NCBI GenBank assembly: GCA_002441145.1
Contig: DJVK01000007.1
Span: 103,744 to 120,044 of the forward strand
Reading direction: 5' to 3'
DNA from: Candidatus Saccharibacteria bacterium UBA6258
Lineage (GTDB): Bacteria; Patescibacteriota; Saccharimonadia; Saccharimonadales; Saccharimonadaceae
Length of the DNA stretch: 16,301 bases
A model generated the notes under the pieces. It saw only the letters and a list, made by a program, of their open reading frames with translations. It was not told the origin of the DNA and searched no databases. Position 1 is the first letter of the stretch; each line of letters begins with the position of its first letter. Below are positions 6,755 through 11,791 of the stretch, piece after piece. The position numbers and the translations under genes are program-made.

Positions 6755-6832
6755 ACGGCGTTTCTCGGTCTGCTTGTCACACCCGCTTCCATAACTGCGT
6801 AGTTATGCTGACGAGCCCAAAAGGGCGAAAAG

Positions 6833-6872
6833 CAATTAAATATCCCTCCGTTACTGGAGGGATATTTAATTG
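6833..6872. terminator. Bidirectional terminator, perfect 17-bp stem
   Basis: CAATTAAATATCCCTCC (6833-6849) pairs perfectly with 6856-6872 around a 6-nt loop. The GC-rich core is flanked by AT tracts on both sides, so it can end transcription from both the plus-strand GC-rich gene and the minus-strand gene that ends at 6881. Just before it lie two smaller hairpins, CATAACT-GCGT-AGTTATG (6790-6807) and GCCC-AAAA-GGGC. Confidence 0.8.
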
Positions 6873-6880
6873 TCTAAAAA

Positions 6881-7294
6881 CTACTTAATGATACAGGTAT
6901 CAAACCCATAAATCTCGTCGTATGTCTTTAATGCAGGATTATTCTTGTTCTTTTCGTACATCTCAGCGCGACATTCGGCTTCTTTTTGCTTATTGATGCG
7001 CACTTGCTCTTGTATACGAGCTTGTATGACCTGCTGCTCTTTTGCTTGAGCTTGTTTGTTGAAATACATCCATCCGCCGCCAGCAGCGAGTAGGATCAGC
7101 ACTAATCCTGCAGCTGCGAAGTATTGCCATTTAATCACCCGCTTAGGCTTATTCGCCGGCATAGCCGTAAACGAACTACGTCGACTAGCTGCTTTATCTA
7201 AAGCTTCAGAAACCTTATGAGTTGCGAGCACTTTTTTGCCAATGCGAGCATACGCTACATTGGTGCGCTTTCGTTCATGTGGATGATTGTTCAT
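6881..7294 (-). CDS. Single-pass membrane protein with cytoplasmic basic N-terminus, unknown function
   Basis: The 137-residue product starts with a hydrophilic, strongly basic region of about 56 residues (MNNHPHERKRTNVAYARIGK, and KPKRVIKW near 49-56). One hydrophobic helix follows at about 57-77 (YFAAAGLVLILLAAGGGWMYF). After it comes a Gln/Lys/Glu-rich stretch (about 80-112) likely to form a helix or coiled coil. Two cysteines (about 107 and 134) in the outer part could pair. By the positive-inside rule the N-terminus is cytoplasmic and the C-terminus outside. I recognise no family. There is no ribosome binding site; the -10 box ends 6 nt before the ATG. It lies 87 bp downstream of the secreted-protein gene, with a terminator between them, so it is expressed on its own. 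Confidence 0.75.
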   Translation of the reverse strand: MNNHPHERKRTNVAYARIGKKVLATHKVSEALDKAASRRSSFTAMPANKPKRVIKWQYFAAAGLVLILLAAGGGWMYFNKQAQAKEQQVIQARIQEQVRINKQKEAECRAEMYEKNKNNPALKTYDEIYGFDTCIIK

Positions 7295-7300
7295 AGTTAT

Positions 7301-7328
7301 ATGATAGCCTGTGATTATTTATTGTCAA
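7301..7328 (-). promoter_or_regulatory. Promoter of the 6881-7294 gene, abutting its ATG
   Basis: On the minus strand a perfect TTGACA (7323-7328), a 16-bp spacer and TATCAT (7301-7306) precede the ATG by exactly 6 nt. A leaderless transcript is predicted. Confidence 0.7.
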
Positions 7329-7341
7329 AATGGTTGCAATC

Positions 7342-7367
7342 AAAAACCCTACGTATGCAGGGTTTTC
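7342..7367 (-). terminator. Terminator of the secreted-protein gene 7382-8509
   Basis: On the minus strand AAAACCCT (7359-7366) pairs with AGGGTTTT (7343-7350) around an 8-nt loop and runs into a T-rich end (GGTTTTTGATT). It lies 15 bp after the stop codon. Confidence 0.8.
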
Positions 7368-7381
7368 AATGTAATCGTCGA

Positions 7382-8509
7382 TTAGCTGCTCAAGCTATTG
7401 AAGTAGCTGACGCACTGACCTTGGTTCTTAAAGAACTTCTGGTTCATTGTGAGCGTTTCCCAACCGGTGTCTTTACACGCATCTTTGGTATCGATGATGT
7501 TGTCGATTGCAAACGCTAGTTTGTCGATAGAAATCGTTGGATCTTGATTACCAGAACCGTCGATAGTCTCTAGCTTAAGTACATAGTTACCGTCGGGGAT
7601 CTGGGCCGAGTTGAATGTGTGGGTCACATCCATCGATGTGCCAGCTGCCGGCAAGACGCCTGAGCCCGCAATGAAGACGTCGTTCATGTCGTAAATTGAA
7701 ATACTGTAAACAGATAGTCGTACGTCGTCGGTAATCGTACCGGTGACGACTAAGTCACCCTTGGCCGAAGTAAGTTCGGTAGGTGTGATAATTGTCGCTA
7801 CAGGTGGTATCAAGTCGACTGGTTCTTCAGCTACGGCACCTTGCTCGAAGTCGCGAGCAACGCTACCCCATACGACACCGTCAACTGCGACAGTCGTACT
7901 CGGTGCATCTGGCCCCAAAACGATGTTCATGTTGTACATCATCGCATATGGGTAAGCTGCTAAAATTTGTGGGAATGTATAAAGCTGAGTAGTGTCGAGG
8001 CTAACGGTTGCACCGTTACGAGGCACGATACGCAAGTAACCCGCATCTACGTCCCATTCCTGCCACTCACCTGGTGTGATAGCTTGGCTACCGTAAAGTG
8101 ACTGATCAGCAGGGTCAAATACCAAATCAACAGGGATGTTGCTATCTAGGTTACCCGAAAGCTGCATCGTTGCACGGCCACCGCCGGCAACTTGCTTCAT
8201 CGAATAAGCAGTGTCACCTAACCAGCTAATTTCGTACCCCATCATGTCAAAGGCATATCCATAGCCAACTGATGCGCCGTCTGTTGCATCTGTCTTTAGT
8301 TCGAGTGCACCCGTACCAAATGGAGCTGTCGTGTCGCTGACGAATTTATAAGTTCCACCTGGTTCGACTTTAACAGGGGCCCAGCCGTCTGGAGCGTCGG
8401 GCGTGATTGGCATGGCGTAGATATAGCTTGCCGCCAGTACCGGGAACGCGACACCCACGAGAGCAAGGATTCCAGCAGCGACTGCTAATGGTTTTGGTAT
8501 CTTGATCAT
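7382..8509 (-). CDS. Secreted beta-domain/Ig-like protein with C-terminal two-Cys tail (paralogue 1)
   Basis: The 375-residue protein starts with a Sec signal peptide (PLAVAAGILALVGVAFPVLA, cleaved near residue 26-27). A beta-rich domain of about 200 residues follows, with markers GGTYKFVSDTTAPFGTGALE, YSMKQVAGGGRATM, LVFDPADQ, EWQEWDVDAGYLRIV and VAVDGVVWG. At about 233-335 is a bacterial Ig-like domain (PPVATIITPTE, DLVVTGTITDDVRL, SAQIPDGNYVLKLE). The last 35 residues hold KDACKDTGWETLT and FFKNQGQCVSYFN, a two-cysteine tail. The N-terminal domain and tail are homologous in order and spacing to the 11792-12664 product, which lacks the Ig domain. The ATG has AAGGA about 8 nt upstream. Ligand and partner are unknown; extracellular binding is inference. 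Confidence 0.8.
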   Translation of the reverse strand: MIKIPKPLAVAAGILALVGVAFPVLAASYIYAMPITPDAPDGWAPVKVEPGGTYKFVSDTTAPFGTGALELKTDATDGASVGYGYAFDMMGYEISWLGDTAYSMKQVAGGGRATMQLSGNLDSNIPVDLVFDPADQSLYGSQAITPGEWQEWDVDAGYLRIVPRNGATVSLDTTQLYTFPQILAAYPYAMMYNMNIVLGPDAPSTTVAVDGVVWGSVARDFEQGAVAEEPVDLIPPVATIITPTELTSAKGDLVVTGTITDDVRLSVYSISIYDMNDVFIAGSGVLPAAGTSMDVTHTFNSAQIPDGNYVLKLETIDGSGNQDPTISIDKLAFAIDNIIDTKDACKDTGWETLTMNQKFFKNQGQCVSYFNSLSS

Positions 8510-8548
8510 TTTACAATTCCTTTTTTGTTTTTATGTGTTCTTGCCGTG

Positions 8549-8557
8549 ATTATACCA
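8549..8557 (-). promoter_or_regulatory. Extended -10 promoter of the 7382-8509 gene
   Basis: On the minus strand TGG-TATAAT forms an extended -10 element about 39 bp before the ATG. No good -35 is seen. The resulting leader of about 33 nt includes the AAGGA ribosome binding site, so this gene is not leaderless. Confidence 0.6.
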
Positions 8558-8583
8558 TACTGTTTATGCATTTGTGTATAGTC

Positions 8584-8612
8584 TTGTCTAAATTAAATAA
8601 CTCTAGTAGAAT
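8584..8612 (+). promoter_or_regulatory. Promoter of tRNA-Phe
   Basis: TTGTCT (8584-8589), a 17-bp spacer and TAGAAT (8607-8612) lie 24 bp before the tRNA and diverge from the promoter of the secreted-protein gene. Confidence 0.6.
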
Positions 8613-8636
8613 AGGTGAAGTTATCCAACTGTTTAT

Positions 8637-8712
8637 GGCTCTTTAGCTCAGTTGGTAGAGCAGCGGCCTGAAGAGCCGCGTGTCCCCAGTTCAAGTCTGG
8701 GAGGAGCCACCA
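8637..8712 (+). tRNA. trnF: tRNA-Phe (anticodon GAA)
   Basis: The 76-nt cloverleaf has acceptor GGCTCTT/AGGAGCC, D-stem GCTC/GAGC with standard loop AGTTGGTA, anticodon stem GCGGC/GCCGC around CTGAAGA (anticodon GAA), T-stem CCCAG/CTGGG with loop TTCAAGT, and an encoded ACCA end. G19 and C56 are conventional, unlike the two tRNA-Gly genes. The last 28 nt, from the T-stem to CCA, occur again exactly at 8871-8898. Confidence 0.97.
8685..8712 (+). repeat. 28-bp direct repeat, copy 1 (within tRNA-Phe)
   Basis: T-stem, T-loop, 3' acceptor strand and ACCA of tRNA-Phe. All 28 bases recur at 8871-8898; the bases on both sides differ, so the repeat is exactly bounded. Confidence 0.95.
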
Positions 8713-8751
8713 AAGAAAGCCCGTCAGTATACACGCTGGCGGTTTTTCTTT
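8712..8751 (+). terminator. Terminator of tRNA-Phe
   Basis: AAAGAAAGCCCGTCAG (8712-8727) pairs with 8736-8751 (CTGGCGG, then T5, then CTTT) with a few mismatches around an 8-nt loop. The core CCCGTCAG/CTGGCGG followed by TTTTT is a standard intrinsic terminator. As at tRNA-Gly(GCC), the stem begins inside the encoded CCA. Confidence 0.8.
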
Positions 8752-8898
8752 GGTCGGCGAGGTGGGGACACGGCGACGCGTGGTCACGTTCCGCGACCCC
8801 GAAACTTCGTGATTGAAAACAAGTTTTCATCAGAAGGTTTCCTTGCGATATGCCGTGCGGGCATATCTCACCCAGTTCAAGTCTGGGAGGAGCCACCA
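8713..8898 (+). other. Palindrome-rich segment ending in a second tRNA-Phe 3' end (att-like duplication)
   Basis: This 186-bp stretch follows tRNA-Phe and ends with an exact copy of its last 28 nt, as if a short element had inserted at the tRNA 3' end and restored it. Inside are the tRNA terminator, a GC-rich part (8752-8800), and closely spaced palindromes: CGTG-GT-CACG, TGAAAAC-AA-GTTTTCA (8813-8828 region), AAGG-TTT-CCTT (about 8835-8844) and GATATGCC-GTGCG-GGCATATC (8847-8867). No protein gene is credible. A remnant of a tRNA-integrating element or a tRNA-like RNA are both possible. Confidence 0.55.
8871..8898 (+). repeat. 28-bp direct repeat, copy 2 (displaced tRNA-Phe 3' end)
   Basis: Identical to 8685-8712. 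It is preceded by an 8-bp hairpin (8847-8867) instead of an anticodon arm and followed within 10 bp by an intrinsic terminator. Confidence 0.95.
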
Positions 8899-8904
8899 TA
8901 GAAT

Positions 8905-8935
8905 GAAGATCAGCAAACGCTGGTCTTTTTTCTTT
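8905..8935 (+). terminator. Second terminator, after the displaced tRNA-Phe 3' end
   Basis: AGATCAGC (8907-8914) pairs with GCTGGTCT (8919-8926), one G-U pair, around AAAC and is followed by T6-C-T3. It is a strong plus-strand terminator, although no plus-strand gene lies between it and tRNA-Phe. It may be the original terminator of the tRNA. Confidence 0.8.
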
Positions 8936-8937
8936 GA

Positions 8938-8977
8938 TAATAAAAAGCTACCCACAGCCGGGGGAAGCTATGGGTAG
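8938..8977 (-). terminator. Terminator of the 9001-9312 gene
   Basis: On the minus strand CTACCCA (8971-8977) pairs with TGGGTAG (8948-8954), followed by CTTTTTATTATC. It lies 23 bp past the stop codon of the small membrane protein gene. Confidence 0.7.
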
Positions 8978-9000
8978 ATCGGAATGGGTAGGACACTAAA

Positions 9001-9312
9001 TTATGGGGTAGTTGGCGTGGTCATGTCAGTATCGTCTTCGTCGACACCATCAGGGCCAGCGTCAAGTGCATCACCTGCGCTATTCGCAGCATCATTTACA
9101 GATTCTGCAGATTGGTTAGCACCTTGCTGAATTCGTTCGTCTAAATCTGCACCAGTGCGGTCATAGGCCATCCAGGCTAAAATCAACGCTACTATTGAAA
9201 GTGCGAGTGCTAAACCGGCAAGCATACTACTTGCGCCACTTCGTTGTACTGGATAGGTACGAGCAACATCGTCTCGTGTCGTTACAGTTTCATCAGTTTC
9301 GTAGTGAACCAT
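9001..9312 (-). CDS. Small single-pass membrane protein with acidic tail
   Basis: The 103-residue product has a charged N-terminus of about 29 residues (MVHYETDETVTTRDDVARTY), one hydrophobic helix at about 30-49 (MLAGLALALSIVALILAWMA), a helical Ala/Asn/Ser/Asp-rich region (about 55-85) and a very acidic Asp-rich end closing in TTPTTP. The orientation (N-in or N-out) is not clear from charge. I recognise no family. AAGGAG lies about 8 nt before the ATG. A TATGA-N6-TCACA box lies 60-75 bp upstream of the start, sharing 14 consecutive bases with the box upstream of the 11792-12664 gene, which suggests common control. The gene has its own terminator and is divergent from tRNA-Gly(CCC). Confidence 0.7.
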   Translation of the reverse strand: MVHYETDETVTTRDDVARTYPVQRSGASSMLAGLALALSIVALILAWMAYDRTGADLDERIQQGANQSAESVNDAANSAGDALDAGPDGVDEDDTDMTTPTTP

Positions 9313-9371
9313 TTATCGTTCTCCTTACTTATTGATATGTAACCATCATATTGGCTACGCTCGCGTGCAAG

Positions 9372-9387
9372 TATGAAAAATGTCACA
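9372..9387. promoter_or_regulatory. CRP/FNR-type operator, imperfect copy
   Basis: TATGA-AAAATG-TCACA matches the TGTGA-N6-TCACA consensus except for one base in the left half. Fourteen consecutive bases, including the spacer, are identical to the perfect box at 12747-12762. It lies between the 9001-9312 gene (minus) and tRNA-Gly(CCC) (plus). Confidence 0.45.
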
Positions 9388-9432
9388 CTATTCTATTTTT
9401 ATTCATCTCTACCCTAGTCGCACACCGTGGAG

Positions 9433-9438
9433 TATACT
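9433..9438 (+). promoter_or_regulatory. -10 box of tRNA-Gly(CCC)
   Basis: TATACT ends 10 bp before the tRNA. The sequence 17-18 bp upstream is a poor -35 match. Confidence 0.5.
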
Positions 9439-9448
9439 AAAAATATAT

Positions 9449-9524
9449 GCGGGTATAGCTCAGTTGTTAGAGCACTTGCTTCCCAAGCAAGGGGCCGCGG
9501 GTTAGAGTCCCGCTACCCGCACCA
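9449..9524 (+). tRNA. trnG: tRNA-Gly (anticodon CCC)
   Basis: The 76-nt cloverleaf has acceptor GCGGGTA/TACCCGC, anticodon stem CTTGC/GCAAG around TTCCCAA (anticodon CCC), T-stem CGCGG/CCGCT-like with loop TTAGAGT, and an encoded ACCA end. Its first 26 nt are identical to tRNA-Gly(GCC), and it shares the T19/A56 exchange (D-loop AGTTGTTA, T-loop TTAGAGT). I see no intrinsic terminator after it, so transcripts may run towards the kinase gene at 9604. Confidence 0.96.
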
Positions 9525-9569
9525 ATTAGACCCAAACAAATTTGAAACAGTATAGTTTTAAACATTAGA

Positions 9570-9582
9570 GACCAACATGGTC
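9570..9582. promoter_or_regulatory. Candidate operator upstream of the P-loop kinase gene
   Basis: GACCA-ACA-TGGTC is a perfect 5-bp inverted repeat centred about 15 bp upstream of the -10 box, covering the expected -35 position. A bound protein would block the promoter. The arms are short, so chance is possible. Confidence 0.3.
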
Positions 9583-9588
9583 ACTTTT

Positions 9589-9597
9589 TGATAAGAT
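9589..9597 (+). promoter_or_regulatory. Extended -10 promoter abutting the kinase ATG
   Basis: TGA-TAAGAT ends exactly 6 nt before the ATG at 9604. No Shine-Dalgarno site is present and no good -35 is visible. A leaderless transcript is predicted. Confidence 0.5.
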
Positions 9598-9603
9598 AAG
9601 TTA

Positions 9604-10137
9604 ATGCACGACAATTCAAATAAGGAACAAGTAATCGTAATCACAGGACCGTCAGGTGCCGGAAAAAGTACTCTTGCAAGAAAATTGGCAGTTGAACTAG
9701 ATTGCGCTGCAGTTATCGATATTGAGAATGTAAACTACATGATTGCTAATGGCTTTAAAGAGATAAAAGCAGATAATGAAAGTGGGTTGTCGTTTAATAA
9801 GTGGAACCTTGCTGGCGATACGATTGGACTTCTAGCAAGTAATTTCTTAGATAATAACTATCAGGTAATTATTCATGGCCATGTCACTGAAGAATTAATA
9901 TCGAGTATCGAGAATCGAGTAGACATTACTCAGAAGATAATGCTGTTGCCAAACATTGCATCTGTTGTTTTGAGAGATAAAACGCGTGGTAATCACTTAT
10001 CAATGGGTGAAGATATGGTACGAAAGCATTATGAATACTTTTTGACCAGTGGTTGGAATGAATTCATTAGAGTTGACAGTACAAATGAGGATGTAAGTAC
10101 AACACTAGAAAAAATAAAAGCTATATTAGGTCGCTAG
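9604..10137 (+). CDS. P-loop NTPase, small-kinase type (AAA_33/zeta-like), unknown substrate
   Basis: The 177-residue protein begins VIVITGPSGAGKSTLARKL, a Walker A motif at about residues 15-22. This is followed by AAVIDIENVNYMI (acceptor/Walker B-like region, about 35-47), QVIIHGHVTEELI near 88-100, LRDKTRGNH near 123-131 (a likely lid with Arg residues), and an Asp/Ser-containing end (IRVDSTN). This is the layout of small P-loop kinases (shikimate-kinase, gluconokinase, zeta-toxin or AAA_33 groups) that phosphorylate small molecules. The substrate cannot be read. Codon use is distinctly AT-rich compared with the neighbours (many AAT, GAT, ATA, AGA), which suggests recent acquisition. No antitoxin partner is visible next to it. 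The -10 box abuts the ATG. Confidence 0.75.
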   Translation: MHDNSNKEQVIVITGPSGAGKSTLARKLAVELDCAAVIDIENVNYMIANGFKEIKADNESGLSFNKWNLAGDTIGLLASNFLDNNYQVIIHGHVTEELISSIENRVDITQKIMLLPNIASVVLRDKTRGNHLSMGEDMVRKHYEYFLTSGWNEFIRVDSTNEDVSTTLEKIKAILGR

Positions 10138-10419
10138 ATAAATTAAAAACATTTACAAGATTCTGTAAATTGGGATTACTGGCTTGCTCAATGGCAGATG
10201 TTTGAAATACGTCAACTATGCTGCACCAAAATTGAATATTCAGATACTCTATGCTTAAATACACCTAACGTGGTCGTCTCACTGCAACCATTCGCTACTC
10301 ATTCGGCGAGCAACATGGACAGACACCGAGACCACCGACAATGAATGAATAGCTTACGCCACTGGGATATCGTCGAACCTGCGCGGCAACAAGCTCTCAT
10401 TAATTAACAAAGGGATACT
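10138..10419. other. 282-bp intergenic stretch without a convincing gene
   Basis: It contains a hairpin ATTTACA-AGATTC-TGTAAAT (10151-10170), preceded by A-rich sequence, so it would be an intrinsic terminator only in the minus direction. Further on GTGGTC (about 10270-10275) can pair with GACCAC near 10330-10337. A 48-codon reading frame (10198-10344) has no ribosome binding site and no recognisable product. The region may be a decayed gene or a long leader for the 10420 gene. Confidence 0.4.
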
Positions 10420-10608
10420 ATGCAAAAGCAAGACAAGAGTCACAAAGACTACGAAGCAGAATATGCATACAACCACGAAAACAGCCTAAAACACTGGCGA
10501 TCGTGGGGATCATGGTTTAGCTGGGGCAGCCCAGTTGGCCTAGGCCTGTTCTTCATTTCTGTAGCAATCACGCTATGGATCATGAGCCAAGCCTTCGGCT
10601 GGAACTAA
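10420..10608 (+). CDS. Small single-pass membrane protein, 62 residues
   Basis: A hydrophilic N-terminus rich in Lys, His, Tyr and Glu (about 1-25) leads into an aromatic stretch, HWRSWGSWFSWGSPVG (about 25-40), and a hydrophobic helix LGLFFISVAITLWIM (about 41-55), ending SQAFGWN. Six tryptophans in 62 residues is unusual and suggests a membrane-interface role. I recognise no family. The ATG has AAAGGGA about 5 nt upstream. A perfect 10-bp-stem terminator follows 14 bp after the stop, so the gene is its own transcription unit. That ribosome binding site and terminator are the main reasons to accept so short a gene. Confidence 0.65.
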   Translation: MQKQDKSHKDYEAEYAYNHENSLKHWRSWGSWFSWGSPVGLGLFFISVAITLWIMSQAFGWN

Positions 10609-10622
10609 CCTTCCCGCCAGCA

Positions 10623-10654
10623 AACAGCACCGTCATAATAGCGGTGCTGTTTTT
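10623..10654 (+). terminator. Terminator of the 10420-10608 gene
   Basis: AACAGCACCG (10623-10632) pairs perfectly with CGGTGCTGTT (10642-10651), followed by a T-run to 10654. Confidence 0.9.
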
Positions 10655-10673
10655 AATCTGGGCCAACGTTTTA

Positions 10674-10682
10674 TGATATGAT
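10674..10682 (+). promoter_or_regulatory. Extended -10 promoter abutting the ATG at 10689
   Basis: TGA-TATGAT ends exactly 6 nt before the ATG. There is no Shine-Dalgarno site and no clear -35. A leaderless transcript is predicted. Confidence 0.5.
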
Positions 10683-10688
10683 TTCGAT

Positions 10689-11195
10689 ATGAACGAAGAC
10701 AAAAATCCCCTCCCGCCCGCCGATACGCCATATGTAGCACAACCCACTGGACAAGCTGCCGAACAGCAGCCTATCGCGCAAAACTTCACCATGCATATAG
10801 TTGAACCGACCGTAAGCAAGCCTTCGAAATGGCGACCTTTATTTAAAGCAATAGGCATCGTGCAGGCCATAGCACTTGTGTTGTATGTTATTTTCATGAA
10901 CCAGACAGTATTGTTAGCTATGGGTAATATTGCCGGGCTTGGTGTTGGATTGATGCTATTAACGCTTGCTCCGATAGTTGTCATCTTGGCTCTTATTAAT
11001 CTCATTGGATTGCCAATATATCTGTATCAACATAAAATCAAAGGCACCGGGTTGGCGTTAGGTGTCGTGTCTCTTGCTATATCCATCTTCTTTATAGTAT
11101 CGGGGGCTCGCGTAGCATACGCATCAATAATGTTCAACACTGGCAATATAGTTAGCTTAGCTTGGCACGATGGTGAATACGAGCCGCTTAGATAG
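10689..11195 (+). CDS. Multi-pass membrane protein with Pro-rich N-terminus, unknown function
   Basis: The 168-residue product has a soluble Pro/Gln/Ala-rich N-terminus (MNEDKNPLPPADTPYVAQPT) to about residue 52. Hydrophobic helices follow at about 54-74 (IGIVQAIALVLYVIFM), 77-112 (long enough for two short spans, GLGVGLMLLTLAPIVVILAL and INLIGLPIYLY) and 119-142 (TGLALGVVSLAISIFFIV). A short hydrophilic end follows. It resembles the small DUF4190/DUF805-like membrane proteins common in actinobacteria and Saccharibacteria, but I cannot assign a family. It stands alone: a terminator precedes it, its -10 box abuts the ATG, and its downstream neighbour is convergent. The 122-bp gap to that neighbour shows only a weak hairpin (GGCG...CGCC-ATTTTT, near 11243-11272). 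Confidence 0.7.
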   Translation: MNEDKNPLPPADTPYVAQPTGQAAEQQPIAQNFTMHIVEPTVSKPSKWRPLFKAIGIVQAIALVLYVIFMNQTVLLAMGNIAGLGVGLMLLTLAPIVVILALINLIGLPIYLYQHKIKGTGLALGVVSLAISIFFIVSGARVAYASIMFNTGNIVSLAWHDGEYEPLR

Positions 11196-11317
11196 TATTA
11201 GGTTAGTTATAAAAATAGCAGTTAGCAGGCAGCCTACGTACAAGGCGTCACCTTCGCACTTGCGCCATTTTTACACCCCAAATTTTATAAAGATTAAATT
11301 ACACGAAGAACTGTTTT

Positions 11318-11692
11318 TTACTTGCCTTCGATACGATGAATCGAATCATGCCCAAGACCATAGTGGTGTGCGATTTCATGCCACAACGTGCGTTTAACTT
11401 GTTCGAACAGTGATTTTTGATCGTGTGTCACTTGTAAAAGCGGGTGCTTGAAGAGTGTTATCTTATCGGGCAGAACAAGCGCATACCCAGCACCGCGCTG
11501 TGTTTGTGGGATGCCCTCGTAAAGCCCCAGTAGCAACTGGCCATGCTTAACGCCCTGCTTACCAAGCTGTTCGGTGGTCGGTTTATCTGCGTACGTAATA
11601 GCAACGTTATTAAGATTTTTAATATACTCCTGAGGCAACTCATCCATAGCCTTATTGATCATCGCTTCGAATTGCTCATCTGATATATCCAT
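11318..11692 (-). CDS. Zincin-type metallopeptidase family protein (PF06262-like)
   Basis: The 124-residue protein matches the short bacterial Zincin_1 family formerly called DUF1025. It starts MDISDEQFEAMINKAMDELP, has GLYEGIPQTQRG (about 56-67) and ITLFKHPLLQ (about 78-87), and near the end carries TLWHEIAHHYGLGHDSIHRI (about 102-121). The HExxHxxxxxH pattern provides three zinc-ligand histidines and a catalytic glutamate. Members are small cytoplasmic proteins with a minimal metalloprotease fold; substrates are unknown. Length is normal for the family. The -10 box TATAAT ends exactly 6 nt before the ATG, so the AGAGGG between them is probably not a functional ribosome binding site. It is convergent with the membrane protein gene at 10689-11195. 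Confidence 0.88.
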   Translation of the reverse strand: MDISDEQFEAMINKAMDELPQEYIKNLNNVAITYADKPTTEQLGKQGVKHGQLLLGLYEGIPQTQRGAGYALVLPDKITLFKHPLLQVTHDQKSLFEQVKRTLWHEIAHHYGLGHDSIHRIEGK

Positions 11693-11698
11693 CCCTCT

Positions 11699-11704
11699 AT
11701 TATA
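11699..11704 (-). promoter_or_regulatory. Perfect TATAAT -10 box abutting the metallopeptidase ATG
   Basis: On the minus strand TATAAT ends 6 nt before the ATG (intervening AGAGGG). The best -35 candidate 17 bp upstream, TTATGT, is weak. A leaderless transcript is predicted. Confidence 0.55.
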
Positions 11705-11728
11705 CCTTGCTCATAATGCCTACATAAA

Positions 11729-11760
11729 ACCAAAGGACCGCAGAGGCGGTCCTTTTTGGT
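11729..11760. terminator. Terminator of the secreted-protein gene 11792-12664
   Basis: ACCAAAGGACCGC (11729-11741) pairs with 11746-11760 around AGAG. The GC core is flanked by T-runs on both strands. It lies 31 bp past the stop of the minus-strand secreted-protein gene and separates it from the metallopeptidase promoter. Confidence 0.85.
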
Positions 11761-11791
11761 GGTATAGGGGTATAACGTATAGTTGGAGGGA

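Noticed and set aside
8713..8898. tmRNA (ssrA) as explanation for the CCA-ending segment
   Set aside because: There is no alanine-type acceptor with the G3-U70 pair, no tag-peptide reading frame and no tmRNA 5' consensus. The 3' end is identical to tRNA-Phe.
8593..8899. Minus-strand open frames across tRNA-Phe (64 and 83 codons), one with a repeated VAPPRLELG motif
   Set aside because: They are antisense translations of the tRNA; the repeat of VAPPRLELG simply reflects the two copies of the tRNA 3' end. PPRLELG-type and ALPTEL-type strings are known annotation artefacts of tRNA genes.
10198..10344. 48-codon plus-strand frame in the gap after the kinase gene
   Set aside because: There is no ribosome binding site or abutting -10 box, the composition is unremarkable and the product is unrecognisable. 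It may be a decayed gene, but that cannot be supported.
11195..11317. Intrinsic terminator between the convergent genes at 10689 and 11692
   Set aside because: Only GGCG/CGCC with a long loop followed by ATTTTT is found; the stem is too short to call.
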